The notes: a model not told the origin generated them from the letters alone. 64,000 bases of DNA from Flavobacteriales bacterium (GCA_018402085.1 JAGYJM010000002.1:620001-684000), one strand, 5' to 3'. Shown: positions 26,222-36,481, counted from the first letter of the stretch. Translations and numbers: made by a program.

Positions 26222-26881
26222 TTGGAAACACATGATTGCTTTGGCTGGCCGGTTGCGGCTTCGGCTTTAACCGACGTCCTTTTGTGGGTTGAAGATTGTC
26301 TGGACCTCGACCAGAGAGCATTCGTGCGACTTGTTGGAGCCAGAGATATCCTTACCAGAATGAATGGGTACCGCGATATTCATGGAGAAGACCTGGTGGT
26401 CTTCACCGCTTCTATCGCCGCTACCCTCACCAGTGCCTGCTGCGATAAAGATATTCTGGCGGTCAGTGCCCGAAAGGTGGTACGCGTTCTTCATGAAATT
26501 GCAAGCGATAACGGAATCAATACCCTCGTTCTCTCTGACTACGAATTGCCGGAAGGAGTAGATCAATGGAAACAACGCATGCAGAAAACTTCCGTCGTTT
26601 ATGATCAGTTGAGAGAAGAGGAAGATTTAGCCTTGATCGAAGAAAGTATCGTGACTCGCCGAACCGAACTGGTGATCAGCTATGCATCACCTTTACTCAC
26701 CAAAAGACTTTATGATAAGTTTACGAAAATCTGGGCAAAACCTTTAACCGTCGTACAGTTACCCTACACTGGTCATGCCAGTCCGAAAGCGGTCTGGAGC
26801 GAGAAAATTATCAATGCAAAGCTGCATTCGAAACTCGCAATTCTCGCTTTGAGCGGTAATTTCAGCTCAGAAAGTAAATGA
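26222..26881 (+). CDS. Hypothetical protein, no recognised family
   Basis: 219 residues if the TTG at 26222 is used; the frame closes upstream at a TGA (26207) and the first ATG is 46 codons further in, so a non-ATG start is needed. The sequence is a soluble alpha/beta protein without signal or membrane segments: helical N-terminus (ASALTDVLLWVEDCLDL), two cysteines at SACCDKD, and a strand-rich C-terminus (ELVISYASPLL, LTVVQLPYTG). I do not recognise it. Its last 20 nt overlap the end of the small minus-strand gene at 26862. Confidence 0.6.
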   Translation: METHDCFGWPVAASALTDVLLWVEDCLDLDQRAFVRLVGARDILTRMNGYRDIHGEDLVVFTASIAATLTSACCDKDILAVSARKVVRVLHEIASDNGINTLVLSDYELPEGVDQWKQRMQKTSVVYDQLREEEDLALIEESIVTRRTELVISYASPLLTKRLYDKFTKIWAKPLTVVQLPYTGHASPKAVWSEKIINAKLHSKLAILALSGNFSSESK

Positions 26882-26966
26882 CGGTAATGGCAAGAGCCAA
26901 TAAGATGATTGCGAACACAACCGGTCCGCCTACTTCATTTTGTTCTGCCTCCTTGTGAGATCCCAT
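26862..26966 (-). CDS. 34-residue single-pass membrane protein
   Basis: Short frame MGSHKEAEQNEVGGPVVF.. with a hydrophobic helix of about 20 residues (PVVFAIILLALAITVIYFL) ending two residues later at TGA. Support for being real: a perfect -7 box TATTTTTG lies 18 nt upstream of the ATG on the same strand, and the topology (charged N-terminus, glycine pair, one helix) is typical of small subunits or regulators of membrane complexes. It overlaps the 3' end of the hypothetical gene by 20 nt, tail to tail. Partner unknown. Confidence 0.6.
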   Translation of the reverse strand: MGSHKEAEQNEVGGPVVFAIILLALAITVIYFLS

Positions 26967-26984
26967 TTCGTAAGATTTTGAAGA

Positions 26985-26992
26985 CAAAAATA
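26985..26992 (-). promoter_or_regulatory. -7 element TATTTTTG of the small membrane protein
   Basis: Minus-strand TATTTTTG, perfect TAnnTTTG match, 18 nt before the ATG at 26966. Confidence 0.55.
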
Positions 26993-27200
26993 GCAGATTC
27001 ACAGCGTGGTCGTCAAGAGAAACAGTCGTTTTTTTCAAAACGACTCCACGGATGTGATAGTGAAGCCTGCGGTCTTATTTGCGCACCAGAAAGACCTCGT
27101 TGAACATAGAACCCGCATTAATCTTAGATTCATTGTGCCGTTTGATAAGCAATGTACATTGCAATGAATGGTTTCATTCGTTAATTAGTTTAAGTGTTTA
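26993..27200. other. Gene-free stretch with palindromes before a strong terminator
   Basis: No supported ORF. Notable is the 14-nt palindrome GCAATGTACATTGC followed by the near-palindrome AATGAATGGTTTCATTCGTT at about 27156-27185, just before the terminator at 27201. This could be the 3' UTR of the 26222 gene or a small RNA. I see no TAnnTTTG box inside on the plus strand. From 27231 to 27409 lies the upstream region of the CotH-domain gene, with only a weak TAACTTTA near 27337. Confidence 0.4.
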
Positions 27201-27230
27201 GACCTCCCTTAGCCGGGAGGTCTTTTTTTT
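27201..27230 (+). terminator. Strong Rho-independent terminator
   Basis: 8-bp stem GACCTCCC/GGGAGGTC with loop TTAGCC and eight T. It is 320 nt after the nearest upstream plus-strand stop codon. Confidence 0.92.
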
Positions 27231-27409
27231 CCAACACCCGCTGATATGAATGGGAACGGAGATTCCTATGAAAGCGATCTGGCAGGAAATACGGCGCGAA
27301 CCCTGTATTCTTTGAAGTACGTTCTTAATGATTCCTTAACTTTATGCGGCTGAATGCAACCTATGGCGCGTAGCCGTGGTCTATACAGCGAGTAAACCTG
27401 CAAAAGAGA

Positions 27410-30400
27410 ATGTTCAGAAACAGCTTAACCATTGCGTTTGTCTTGATTTTTGTACTCGGAGCTTCTTCCATGAGTGCCCAACTCGTGTTGAACGAATTTT
27501 CGATCGCAAACTATGATGGCTTCCAGACTGGAGGAGACTACGAAGATTGGGTCGAAATCTACAATCCGACAGGCGCCGCGATTGACGCAGGAGGCTATTT
27601 CCTGAGCGATAACCCGGCGAATCCAACAAAATTTGAAATTCCGGCAGGGAATAATGTGCCCGCCGGTGGGTATTTGATCATTCTTCTGACCAATGATTAC
27701 GATGCTGACCCCTTTATGTATGGTTACCTAAACACTACGTTCAGAGTGAACCAGACACAAGGCGAATCCGTGATCTTCGCTGACCCGGGAGGTGCCATAC
27801 TCACTGAATGGGCATTCGGTACAGTTATCTCCCCAAATCAACGCAATCACAGCTATGGACGCATCGGCGACGGCGCGGCTGATTGGGGAATTTTCACGAA
27901 CCCAACCCCGGGCGGAAATAACGGAACTAACGCATTCACAGGTTACGCAGCTGTCCCGCAATTTGATACCGATGCAGGTTATTTTGCCGGAGGCTTGACC
28001 GTCGGCATATCAGCCGAACCCGGTTCGGATATTTACTACACCACCGATGGTACAGACCCTGATCCCGGTGATCAGCTTTATACCGGTCCGATAACCGTAG
28101 ACCAGACAACGGTCATCCGTGCGATTGCCTACCCCAACGACGGTGATCTACTTCCCAGCTTTGTTGAAACTAACACCTATTTTACCGGTGACGACCAGCA
28201 CAGCGTCATCGTATGCAGTGTGTCAGGACCAACGCTTAGCGATGGAGAGTGGTTCGGAGACGAATTCATGGCCATTGAAATGTTCCACCCGAACGGAGAG
28301 TTCTGGACGGAAGCCGCCGGTGACTCAAATGAGCACGGAAACGATTCAAATGCCTACGGACAAAGAGGTTTTGACTACGTAGGCCGAGATGAATTGGGCT
28401 ACAAACACGAGATCGATGAACAACTCTTTCATGTGAAAGAACGCGATCTCTATCAACGCCTCATATTCAAGGCTGCGGCCAATGATAATTACCCCTTCGA
28501 ACCCGGTGCGCACATTCGGGATGCTTTTGTGCAGACCCTTTCACATAACGCCGAACTTCGACTAGATGAACGTACCAATGAAAGCTGCATCGTTTATATT
28601 AATGGCGAATACTGGGGCGTTTATGAGTACCGCGAGAAAGTGGATGATCTCGATTTCACAGAAGAATACTACGACCAAAGCCGTCACTTCGTAGACTTCA
28701 TCAAAACATGGGGTGGAACATGGGAAGAGTATGGCTCAATCGATGACTGGAATACGCTCGTTGATTTCATCATGACCAACGATATGTCTGACCCGGCCAA
28801 CTACGATTATGTAGAATCAGTGCTCAATACCCGCAGCCTTATTGACTACTTCATCCTCAACTCTTATATTGTATCTGCTGACTGGCTGAACTGGAATACC
28901 GGCTGGTGGCGAGGACGTCACCCTGACGGTGACGCAAAAAGATGGCGCTACATCCTCTGGGATATGGATGCCTCATTTGGTCACTATATAAACTATACAG
29001 GAGTGCCCGATACCGGTCCGTCAGCTGCCCCATGCAACCCTGAAACGTTAAATGATCCCGGTGGGCAAGGGCATACAAATATATTCAATGCCCTAATGGA
29101 GAATGAAATCTTCTTCTCCGACTACATTAACCGATGGGCAGACCTCAATGCATCTTACTTCAGTTGTGACTACATGAATTTCCTCCTCGATAGCATGATC
29201 AATGTGATCGAACCGGAAATGACACGCCAGTTTGAACGCTGGGGCGGATCATACGCCGGCTGGCAAGGTGAAGTCGATGAACTCTACAGTTTCATCAATG
29301 AACGATGCCCGAACGTGTCAGAAGATGACGATGTGCTCGATGAAGGAATCGTAGATTGCTACGATGTTGAGCCGATTACCATCACCATCATCATTCAGGG
29401 ACTTGGCGAAGTAGAAGTAGAAGCCTTCGACGTTACACCCGATATGATTCCCTGGGAAGCAACCTATTACGCTAACCTACCCATCGATCTTGACGCCGAA
29501 GAAGACCTCGAAGGCATCTTCTTGTACTGGGAAGTCATTGAAGGTGACCTGGTCATTGACGACATCAATAACCCTGATATTCAAATCACGCCAAGTGGCG
29601 ATGTTACCATCGTTGCTTGGTTTACGGATAACATAGAACCTCAACCAGTCATGTTCGACGTGCAACCTGAAGGCGCAGGAGATATTCTCGTGGCCGCCCA
29701 ATCGGTAGCACCTTACCCCAATACCATTATTGTTGAGGGAGGGCTCAATACCTTTGAGGCGGTTCCGGAAAACGAATGGTTCGTGTTCTCGCATTGGGAA
29801 ACCATTCATGCCAATATGATGCCTTCTGACGAAGACCCTGAAACTACCGCCATGATCGCTCTGCCCGATACAGTTGTCGCTGTTTTTGAAGAGTTACCTA
29901 ACGCAGAACTTTACGTAGATGTGCAACCTCCGGGAGCCGGGTGGATCACTATTGATGGCACTGAAATCGCGACTTATCCGCTCCTCGATACGCTCGCCGC
30001 TGAACAAGATTTTGTCTTCCAGACGGGAGGGGGGGATCAGTGGACCGTTTTCTCTCATTGGGAAGTCAATCATGCACCGATTAACCCTGATGAATTTGCT
30101 GAACAGATTACTCTTAATTTCTCGCAAGATGATACCGTTATAGCCGTCTACGAGATTATCCCGAATTACACAACAACCGTTCGCGTCGAACCGGCTCAAG
30201 CCGGACGAGTACTTGTGGCGGATCAGTTGATGGTTGAAGATGAGTGGACGGGGCAGCTCGAAGGTGATACTCCTCTGAACTTCCGCGCTCAGGCTGATCA
30301 ATTCTGGTTCTTTGACTCCTGGGAAGCAGTCTACCATGCGCCTGATGGCGGCGCAGAAGCGCCGGATGTTGAATTCACCCTGAACATTCCGGACACGATT

Positions 30401-30712
30401 GTTGCACATTTCGTGGAAGAACCGTTCAATGTATTCGTGCCAAATAGCTTTACACCAAATAATGACGGTATTAACGATGTATTCAAAGCTGAAGGGTCAG
30501 CTTGGGAACCAGGATCCTTCGAGATATGGATATACAACCGTTGGGGACAACTGGTCTACAATAGCACAGACCCTGAAGAGGTGTGGCTCGGTAACGCCAA
30601 TCAGGGTACGCACTATGTGGAAGATGAGATTTATGTCTATCGCCTGCATGTGAAGTCAGTTCACAGGGTAGAACCGCAAGAGTATTCCGGACATATTACG
30701 GTCATAAGATAG
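27410..30712 (+). CDS. Secreted CotH-domain protein with lamin-tail domain, InlB-like repeats and T9SS type B sorting domain
   Basis: 1100 residues. Signal peptide (cleavage after MSAQ, about 24). Order of parts: lamin-tail domain (about 25-160, LVLNEFSIANYDGF, DWVEIYNPTG), a chitobiase-type Fn3-like segment (about 190-255, IYYTTDGTDPDPG), a CotH kinase-like domain (about 265-620, NGEYWGVYEYREKVDD, ILWDMDASFGHYIN), four beta repeats of about 88 residues (655-1008) each built around a W/HWE motif (SHWETIHAN, SHWEVNHAP, DSWEAVYHAP), and a CHU_C/gliding-type sorting domain from 1010 (PNSFTPNNDGINDVF, YNRWGQLVYNS). CotH proteins phosphorylate spore coat or surface proteins; the target here is unknown. 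Confidence 0.88.
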   Translation: MFRNSLTIAFVLIFVLGASSMSAQLVLNEFSIANYDGFQTGGDYEDWVEIYNPTGAAIDAGGYFLSDNPANPTKFEIPAGNNVPAGGYLIILLTNDYDADPFMYGYLNTTFRVNQTQGESVIFADPGGAILTEWAFGTVISPNQRNHSYGRIGDGAADWGIFTNPTPGGNNGTNAFTGYAAVPQFDTDAGYFAGGLTVGISAEPGSDIYYTTDGTDPDPGDQLYTGPITVDQTTVIRAIAYPNDGDLLPSFVETNTYFTGDDQHSVIVCSVSGPTLSDGEWFGDEFMAIEMFHPNGEFWTEAAGDSNEHGNDSNAYGQRGFDYVGRDELGYKHEIDEQLFHVKERDLYQRLIFKAAANDNYPFEPGAHIRDAFVQTLSHNAELRLDERTNESCIVYINGEYWGVYEYREKVDDLDFTEEYYDQSRHFVDFIKTWGGTWEEYGSIDDWNTLVDFIMTNDMSDPANYDYVESVLNTRSLIDYFILNSYIVSADWLNWNTGWWRGRHPDGDAKRWRYILWDMDASFGHYINYTGVPDTGPSAAPCNPETLNDPGGQGHTNIFNALMENEIFFSDYINRWADLNASYFSCDYMNFLLDSMINVIEPEMTRQFERWGGSYAGWQGEVDELYSFINERCPNVSEDDDVLDEGIVDCYDVEPITITIIIQGLGEVEVEAFDVTPDMIPWEATYYANLPIDLDAEEDLEGIFLYWEVIEGDLVIDDINNPDIQITPSGDVTIVAWFTDNIEPQPVMFDVQPEGAGDILVAAQSVAPYPNTIIVEGGLNTFEAVPENEWFVFSHWETIHANMMPSDEDPETTAMIALPDTVVAVFEELPNAELYVDVQPPGAGWITIDGTEIATYPLLDTLAAEQDFVFQTGGGDQWTVFSHWEVNHAPINPDEFAEQITLNFSQDDTVIAVYEIIPNYTTTVRVEPAQAGRVLVADQLMVEDEWTGQLEGDTPLNFRAQADQFWFFDSWEAVYHAPDGGAEAPDVEFTLNIPDTIVAHFVEEPFNVFVPNSFTPNNDGINDVFKAEGSAWEPGSFEIWIYNRWGQLVYNSTDPEEVWLGNANQGTHYVEDEIYVYRLHVKSVHRVEPQEYSGHITVIR

Positions 30713-30782
30713 GCCCGCACCTCACGCATTTTTTGCAAAAACAATTTCTGCTTCCTCTCCGGCGTTTCACGACCTTTGCTGC

Positions 30783-31622
30783 ATGCGTTTAGACGGGGTC
30801 GGACTCATGCTGATATCTGTGGTTTTATTTACCACGGCAAATGTGCTGGTGAAGATGATCGGCTTTTTGCCGACTTCCCAGATTGTATTTTTACGATCGT
30901 CAATATCTCTCGTTCTTTGCGCAGCTTATGTATTGTACAGAGGATTCCCCTTTTTAGGTCATAACCGCAAATGGCTCATCATTAGAGGGCTGTTCGGCAT
31001 GATCGCACTGACGCTCTTCTTTTACACCATTCAGCACATTCCGCTCGCAAGTGCAACCGTAATCCAATACCTCTCGCCTGTATTTACTGTGATCCTTGCG
31101 ATGGTATGGCTCGGTCAAAGAGTGCGTCCGGTGCAGTGGCTTTTCCTCGCCATGGCAATCGCCGGCGTTGTGATGGTGAAAGGCTTTGACCCTAACGTGC
31201 CCCTTCGTTTTCTCCTCATCGGTATTGTAGCCGCCTTGTTAGCCGCAATTGCTTACTTCGCAACGATGAAGTGCAAGGCGACCGATCACCCGGTCGCTAT
31301 TGTTATGTACTTTCACTTGATAGCTACGCCCGTTATGGGAGGAGCTAGTGCCCTTGACTGGCACCCCATTGGCTTAAAGGAGTTCAGCATGGGAATGGCA
31401 ATAGGTCTCTTATCCGTGCTGGCTCAAGTGGCCATGGCTTTCGCAATACACAGAGAAGACGCTTCAGTTGTTACACCCTTTAAGTATGTAGGTGCAATTC
31501 TCGCGCTGGGTATCGGATATTTTATCTTTGACGAGTCGCTTAGTTTCTTAAGCATCACCGGAATTGTTCTCGTTGTTCTCGGTGTCACGCTCAATACCCT
31601 GGCCCGCCGATATCGCTGGTAA
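30783..31622 (+). CDS. EamA/DMT superfamily transporter
   Basis: 279 residues with about ten membrane helices in two homologous EamA halves (about 1-135 and 140-275). The FLRSSISLVLCA and ASATVIQYLSPVFTVILAM segments in the first half and ASVVTPFKYVGAILAL in the second are typical of RarD/YdcZ-like metabolite exporters. Substrate unknown. A -7-like GACCTTTG lies 4 nt before the ATG, the same close spacing as for several other genes here. Confidence 0.92.
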   Translation: MRLDGVGLMLISVVLFTTANVLVKMIGFLPTSQIVFLRSSISLVLCAAYVLYRGFPFLGHNRKWLIIRGLFGMIALTLFFYTIQHIPLASATVIQYLSPVFTVILAMVWLGQRVRPVQWLFLAMAIAGVVMVKGFDPNVPLRFLLIGIVAALLAAIAYFATMKCKATDHPVAIVMYFHLIATPVMGGASALDWHPIGLKEFSMGMAIGLLSVLAQVAMAFAIHREDASVVTPFKYVGAILALGIGYFIFDESLSFLSITGIVLVVLGVTLNTLARRYRW

Positions 31623-31700
31623 ATCACCATTCAACAGTGAATACCAACAACTCAATCGGAACTCCAATGAGGTTCTTTCGGTACAGACTTCCTTTGCACC

Positions 31701-32042
31701 ATGATAGCAGTAATCACACGACTTGAGGTCAGGAGTCTCCTACACCTGCCGCGTTTCTTTAAATATGCCATACCGTCTGCGGTAGCGGCAAAGCAGCCTA
31801 ATGGTAACGTATTTGCTTCTACAAAGCCACTAAACTGGAGAACGCATTGCACCCTGACCATCTGGGAAGACATGCAGGCCATGCGCTCCTTTATCAGCTC
31901 AGAACCACATCTGAGCGCAATGAAAATCTCGCGAAGAGTAGCCTCAGATACCGCTTACTGGCACTGGGAAACCGATCACATTCCTACGTGGGAAGAGGCG
32001 CTTAAAATGCTGCAGGAGGCCTCGTCACACGCAAGGTCATGA
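31701..32042 (+). CDS. Small dimeric alpha/beta-barrel (antibiotic-monooxygenase-like) protein
   Basis: 113 residues. The pattern CTLTIWEDMQAMRSFISSEPH followed by HLSAMK, AYWHWE and PTWEEALKML resembles the DUF3291/spheroidene-monooxygenase-like branch of the dimeric alpha/beta-barrel fold, where the WEDxxAMRxF segment is characteristic. Function unknown. A -7-like TTCCTTTG stands 4 nt before the ATG. Its TGA directly abuts the stop codon of the convergent mutase gene (no spacer). Confidence 0.65.
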   Translation: MIAVITRLEVRSLLHLPRFFKYAIPSAVAAKQPNGNVFASTKPLNWRTHCTLTIWEDMQAMRSFISSEPHLSAMKISRRVASDTAYWHWETDHIPTWEEALKMLQEASSHARS

Positions 32043-35000
32043 TTACATATTCCGGCGGTACTGACCCCCCACTTCGAACAAGGCATCAGTGATCTGACCA
32101 AGCGAACAGATTTTACAGGCTTCCATCAACTCGCTGAACAGATTTTCGTTTTGAACCGCAGTCTGCTGTACACTTGAAAGTGCCTGTTCAATGGCGCTCT
32201 TATTTACTTTGTGAAGCTGTTTGAGCATTTCAATCTGGTACTCCTTTTCCTGTTGGGTTGCGCGAATCACCTCACCGGGCACTACCGTAGGGGAGCCTTG
32301 CTTATTCAAGAAAGTATTGACGCCTATGATCGGGTATTCGCCTGTGTGCTTCAGCGTTTCGTAGTAGAGGCTTTCTTCCTGAATCTTGCTGCGCTGGTAC
32401 ATCGTTTCCATAGCCCCTAGAACACCGCCCCGCTCAGTGATGCGATCAAACTCAGTCAATACAGCTTCTTCTACTAGGTCCGTGAGCTCTTCGATGATGA
32501 AAGAACCTTGGAGCGGATTCTCGTTCTTAGCGAGGCCGAGCTCTTTATTGATGATCAATTGAATTGCCATGGCTCTGCGCACCGAGGCCTCTGTTGGCGT
32601 GGTTATTGCCTCATCATATGCATTGGTGTGAAGCGAATTACAATTGTCGTAAATCGCATACAAGGCTTGCAGTGTGGTGCGAATGTCATTGAAATCGATT
32701 TCCTGGGCGTGCAGTGAGCGACCGCTGGTCTGTATATGGTACTTCAGCATTTGCGCGCGGGCATTGGCTCCGTACTTCATCTTTAAAGCCTTTGACCAAA
32801 TGCGACGAGCCACACGACCAATCACGGCATATTCAGGATCGATCCCGTTCGAGAAGAAAAACGACAGGTTCGGCCCAAATTTGTCAATGTCCATACCCCT
32901 ACTCAGGTAGTACTCAACATAGGTGAATCCATTCGCCAGTGTGAAGGCGAGCTGCGTAATCGGGTTGGCTCCGGCTTCGGCAATGTGATAGCCCGAAATG
33001 GATACAGAATAAAAGTTCCTGACATTCCGGTCAATGAAGTACTCCTGTACGTCACCCATAAGGCGCAATGCAAACTCGGTAGAGAAAATACAGGTATTCT
33101 GTGCCTGATCTTCTTTCAGAATATCAGCCTGTACGGTGCCACGAACCTTGCTCAGTGTATCAGCTTTGATGCGCTCGTAAACATCTTTGGGCAATACCTC
33201 GTCTCCGGTGATCCCAAGAAGTAACAAGCCTAATCCGTCATTTCCTTCGGGGAGTTCTCCCTGATAGGCCGGACGTGCGATACCGCGATTCTCCCACTTC
33301 GCCTCCAGGGCTTTCTCTACCTCAGGTGATAGGCCGTTTTCATGAATATACTTCTCACATTGCTGGTCAATTGCAGCATTCAGAAAATAACCCAGCAGCA
33401 TGGGAGCCGGACCATTGATGGTCATCGACACACTGGTGTAGGCATCGGCCAGGTCAAAGCCGGAATACAGCTTTTTAGCATCATCCAGACAACAAATCGA
33501 TACGCCGGAATTGCCAATTTTACCGTAAATGTCCGGGCGATGATCCGGATCGTTTCCATAAAGAGTGACCGAGTCAAAAGCGGTTGACAGACGCTTCGCC
33601 GGCATACCCAACGATACGTAGTGAAAGCGTTTATTCGTGCGTTCAGGTCCTCCTTCTCCTGCGAACATTCGCGTCGGATCCTCTCCTTCACGCTTGAAAG
33701 GATAAATTCCGGCGGTGTATGGAAATTCGCCGGGCACGTTTTCATGAAGCATCCAGCGAAGCAGCGCACCCCATGATTTATACTTTGGCAAGGCCACCTT
33801 CGGAATGCGGTTGTGACTGAGCGATGGTGTACCGGTCTGGATGCGCAGCTCTTTGTCGCGCACGTTGAATATGAACTCTTCGTTGCGGTACTTCTGAATG
33901 CGGTCTTCCCATTCTTCTAGCATCTGTAGGTTTCGCTGGTCAAAGTCGAGATTCAACTCTTCATATTGAGCATCGAGACCTTTTAACAGACGGTCTTTGT
34001 CTTCCAATGATGAACCCTCGATAGAAACGCGTGACGTGCGAAGAGCATAAAGTTGCTCCGCGATATGGCATTGACGTTCAACCCATTCATCATAACTGCG
34101 GTTGTTCTCTGAAATCTCACTCAGGTATCGGGTGCGCTCAGGCGGGATCACAAAGATCTTCTCCGATGCTCCGAACCTCGCAGTGAAACTCGATTCCAAG
34201 GCGGTCTCGGTCTTTGCGGAGAGCGTATCCATAATGGCCTTGTACAAACTATTGGTGCCAGGGTCGTTAAATTGAGAAGCTATCGTGCCGAACACCGGAA
34301 GTTCTTCGTCTTTCGCATCCCATAACTGGTGGTTGCGCCGATACTGCTTCTTTACATCGCGCAAAGCGTCTTGTGCACCACGCTTGTCAAATTTGTTGAT
34401 CGCCACGAGGTCAGCAAAATCCAGCATGTCAATTTTTTCGAGCTGGGTGGCCGCACCGAACTCCGGGGTCATGATGTAGAGCGAAACATCGCTGTGATCC
34501 ATGATCTCTGTATCCGACTGACCGATACCACTTGTCTCTAGAATGATCAGGTCAAAACCGGCAATCTTCAAAATGGCCAGGGCGTCGTTGACATGCTTTG
34601 AAAGCGCAAGGTTGCTCTGACGGGTCGCAAGTGAACGCATGTAGACCCGATTGCTCTTCACGGCATTCATACGGATCCGGTCACCAAGCAGTGCCCCTCC
34701 CGTTTTTCGCTTGGATGGGTCTACCGAGACAACGGCAATCCGCTCGCTATCAAAGTCAAGTAGAAACCGCCTGATGAGCTCATCCACCATTGATGACTTT
34801 CCTGCACCTCCGGTGCCGGTGATGCCGAGCACAGGAGTGGTGATTTTCTCTGCTTGAGCACGCAGCTCAGTAAGCATAGCCGCGTTCTCTTCCGGAGCAT
34901 TCTCAGCAGCTGAAATCAGCCTCGCAATAGCGCCTGGATTGCTCGGACTGAGTGATTGGACTTCCCCGTTCAGTTGAACTCCTGTAGCAAAGTCACTTTT

Positions 35001-35423
35001 TTCAATAAGGTCATTGATCATCCCCTGCAGACCAAGCTGCCTTCCGTCATCTGGGTGGTATACACGGGTAATGCCATATGCATGCAACTCTTTGATCTCT
35101 TCAGGAAGTATGGTTCCACCTCCTCCTCCGAAAATCTTGATATGTGAAGCACCTTTTTCTTTGAGCAGATCATACATGTACTTGAAGTACTCCATGTGGC
35201 CCCCCTGGTATGAAGTCATAGCAATGGCCTGTGCGTCTTCTTCTATGGCGCAGTCAACTACTTCTTCTACACTTCGGTCGTGGCCGAGATGGATCACTTC
35301 GCACCCCGAACTTTGCATGATCCGGCGCATGATGTTGATCGCTGCATCGTGTCCGTCAAACAATGAAGCGGCAGTGACAATTCTTACTTTATGTTTAGGC
35401 TTATAAGGGGCAACTTGTTCCAT
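32043..35423 (-). CDS. icmF: Fused isobutyryl-CoA mutase IcmF (B12-dependent acyl-CoA mutase with G-protein chaperone)
   Basis: 1126 residues. N-terminal B12-binding domain (about 12-145) with the His ligand in [13 protein letters not shown] (D23, H25), followed by a MeaB-type GTPase domain (about 195-400) with P-loop GTGGAGKS (203-210), INKFDKR and ETSGIGQSD, and a C-terminal substrate-binding TIM barrel (about 560-1120; [23 protein letters not shown] in part, [15 protein letters not shown]-like). This order is unique to IcmF, which interconverts isobutyryl- and n-butyryl-CoA (some forms pivalyl-CoA) and carries its own reactivation chaperone. Own -7 box at 35443; single gene. Confidence 0.95.
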   Translation of the reverse strand: MEQVAPYKPKHKVRIVTAASLFDGHDAAINIMRRIMQSSGCEVIHLGHDRSVEEVVDCAIEEDAQAIAMTSYQGGHMEYFKYMYDLLKEKGASHIKIFGGGGGTILPEEIKELHAYGITRVYHPDDGRQLGLQGMINDLIEKSDFATGVQLNGEVQSLSPSNPGAIARLISAAENAPEENAAMLTELRAQAEKITTPVLGITGTGGAGKSSMVDELIRRFLLDFDSERIAVVSVDPSKRKTGGALLGDRIRMNAVKSNRVYMRSLATRQSNLALSKHVNDALAILKIAGFDLIILETSGIGQSDTEIMDHSDVSLYIMTPEFGAATQLEKIDMLDFADLVAINKFDKRGAQDALRDVKKQYRRNHQLWDAKDEELPVFGTIASQFNDPGTNSLYKAIMDTLSAKTETALESSFTARFGASEKIFVIPPERTRYLSEISENNRSYDEWVERQCHIAEQLYALRTSRVSIEGSSLEDKDRLLKGLDAQYEELNLDFDQRNLQMLEEWEDRIQKYRNEEFIFNVRDKELRIQTGTPSLSHNRIPKVALPKYKSWGALLRWMLHENVPGEFPYTAGIYPFKREGEDPTRMFAGEGGPERTNKRFHYVSLGMPAKRLSTAFDSVTLYGNDPDHRPDIYGKIGNSGVSICCLDDAKKLYSGFDLADAYTSVSMTINGPAPMLLGYFLNAAIDQQCEKYIHENGLSPEVEKALEAKWENRGIARPAYQGELPEGNDGLGLLLLGITGDEVLPKDVYERIKADTLSKVRGTVQADILKEDQAQNTCIFSTEFALRLMGDVQEYFIDRNVRNFYSVSISGYHIAEAGANPITQLAFTLANGFTYVEYYLSRGMDIDKFGPNLSFFFSNGIDPEYAVIGRVARRIWSKALKMKYGANARAQMLKYHIQTSGRSLHAQEIDFNDIRTTLQALYAIYDNCNSLHTNAYDEAITTPTEASVRRAMAIQLIINKELGLAKNENPLQGSFIIEELTDLVEEAVLTEFDRITERGGVLGAMETMYQRSKIQEESLYYETLKHTGEYPIIGVNTFLNKQGSPTVVPGEVIRATQQEKEYQIEMLKQLHKVNKSAIEQALSSVQQTAVQNENLFSELMEACKICSLGQITDALFEVGGQYRRNM

Positions 35424-35442
35424 GCGTGCATAGGTTTGACGG

Positions 35443-35450
35443 CAAAGTTA
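35443..35450 (-). promoter_or_regulatory. -7 element TAACTTTG of icmF
   Basis: Minus-strand TAACTTTG followed by C, 19 nt before the ATG. Confidence 0.55.
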
Positions 35451-35579
35451 CTTCAAATGCCATGATTGAACAGCCCAACTGATTCTTTGCTCCCAATACG
35501 CCTTATACCCCTCATTGAACCACTCGTTCCCCCTTGAGCAGGAGCGTGTTCCTGCCTTCATACGAATAGCTGAATTTCG

Positions 35580-35587
35580 TACCTTTG
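35580..35587 (+). promoter_or_regulatory. -7 element TACCTTTG of the 35635 gene
   Basis: TACCTTTG, 47 nt before ATG 35635. It lies inside the longer open frame from 35515 and so argues for the later start. Confidence 0.5.
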
Positions 35588-35634
35588 AAAGACAACATAA
35601 GTGCAAAGAGCTTGTTGTAAGAAAAAACACAGGT

Positions 35635-36378
35635 ATGTTTAAGAACGTCAATCTCAGAGATGAATTAACCCGCGCTCGCGGTCCGATTCGCGAAGAAGAA
35701 GCAGATGCCGTACTGAACGAAGCTTTTGCAGTGCTCTACCAAGCATATTGTGATGATGAACGCATCGAAATGACCCTCAAAGAGGGAGCCCACATAAGCC
35801 CAAAACCTGCATTTTCCTGGTCATCGCTCACCCCCGAAAGAATTTTTAATGTCAAAGAAATTCGCGAAACCAGCGTGAAATACCGACTGCGCTTCCTCGA
35901 CACCAAACATTTTAAAGGGGAAATCCCTTACGAGGCCAAAGCGGAAATCAAACGCCTTGAAAAAGCCCTCGGAGCTGAATTGACAGATTTTAAACTGATG
36001 GCGCCAGGTGAACGATTCACACTCACTGACTGTGACAAGGATCCTTTGCTCTTTCTTAAGCTGTCAGACAATTATTATTACCTCATTCACCAATGGGGAA
36101 ATGATATGGCGTGGCACAGAAAATGGATGTTCTGGCCTCTGCGCTCACTCACCACCCTCGGCATATCTGTAGCAACTGTTTCCATGTTACTGGCACTGCT
36201 GGTACCTACCGAATTGATCGTTGGAGATGCGGTACAAACAGCCCTATTTGCGCGACTGGCACTCTTTTTCTGGTGCCTCGTGAGCATTACCTCGGTGGTG
36301 GCGTACGTGGGATTCGCATTCTTTAAAAACGTTAGCGTATTTCAATGGAACAGCCCACACTTTAAGCAAGAATTTTAG
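35635..36378 (+). CDS. Hypothetical protein with two C-terminal membrane helices
   Basis: 247 residues from ATG 35635 (MFKNVNLRDELTRARG). A soluble charged N-terminal part (about 1-160; RIFNVKEIRETSVKYRLRFLDTKHFKGEIP in blocks) is followed by YYYLIHQWGNDMAWHRKWMFWP and two membrane helices (about 175-197 and 208-232). I do not recognise a family. Followed by a strong terminator, so monocistronic. Confidence 0.75.
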   Translation: MFKNVNLRDELTRARGPIREEEADAVLNEAFAVLYQAYCDDERIEMTLKEGAHISPKPAFSWSSLTPERIFNVKEIRETSVKYRLRFLDTKHFKGEIPYEAKAEIKRLEKALGAELTDFKLMAPGERFTLTDCDKDPLLFLKLSDNYYYLIHQWGNDMAWHRKWMFWPLRSLTTLGISVATVSMLLALLVPTELIVGDAVQTALFARLALFFWCLVSITSVVAYVGFAFFKNVSVFQWNSPHFKQEF

Positions 36379-36397
36379 TGACAGACACATACCTGTG

Positions 36398-36423
36398 AAA
36401 GGCCTCCTTGCGAGGCCTTTTTT
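36398..36423 (+). terminator. Rho-independent terminator
   Basis: 9-bp stem AAAGGCCTC/GAGGCCTTT with five-base loop and a T-run of six, 19 nt after the stop. Confidence 0.9.
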
Positions 36424-36481
36424 ATTGCATCTTGTTTTCAGACCTTCACGCACCCTTATTTACGCAAGACCATAGACTCTT

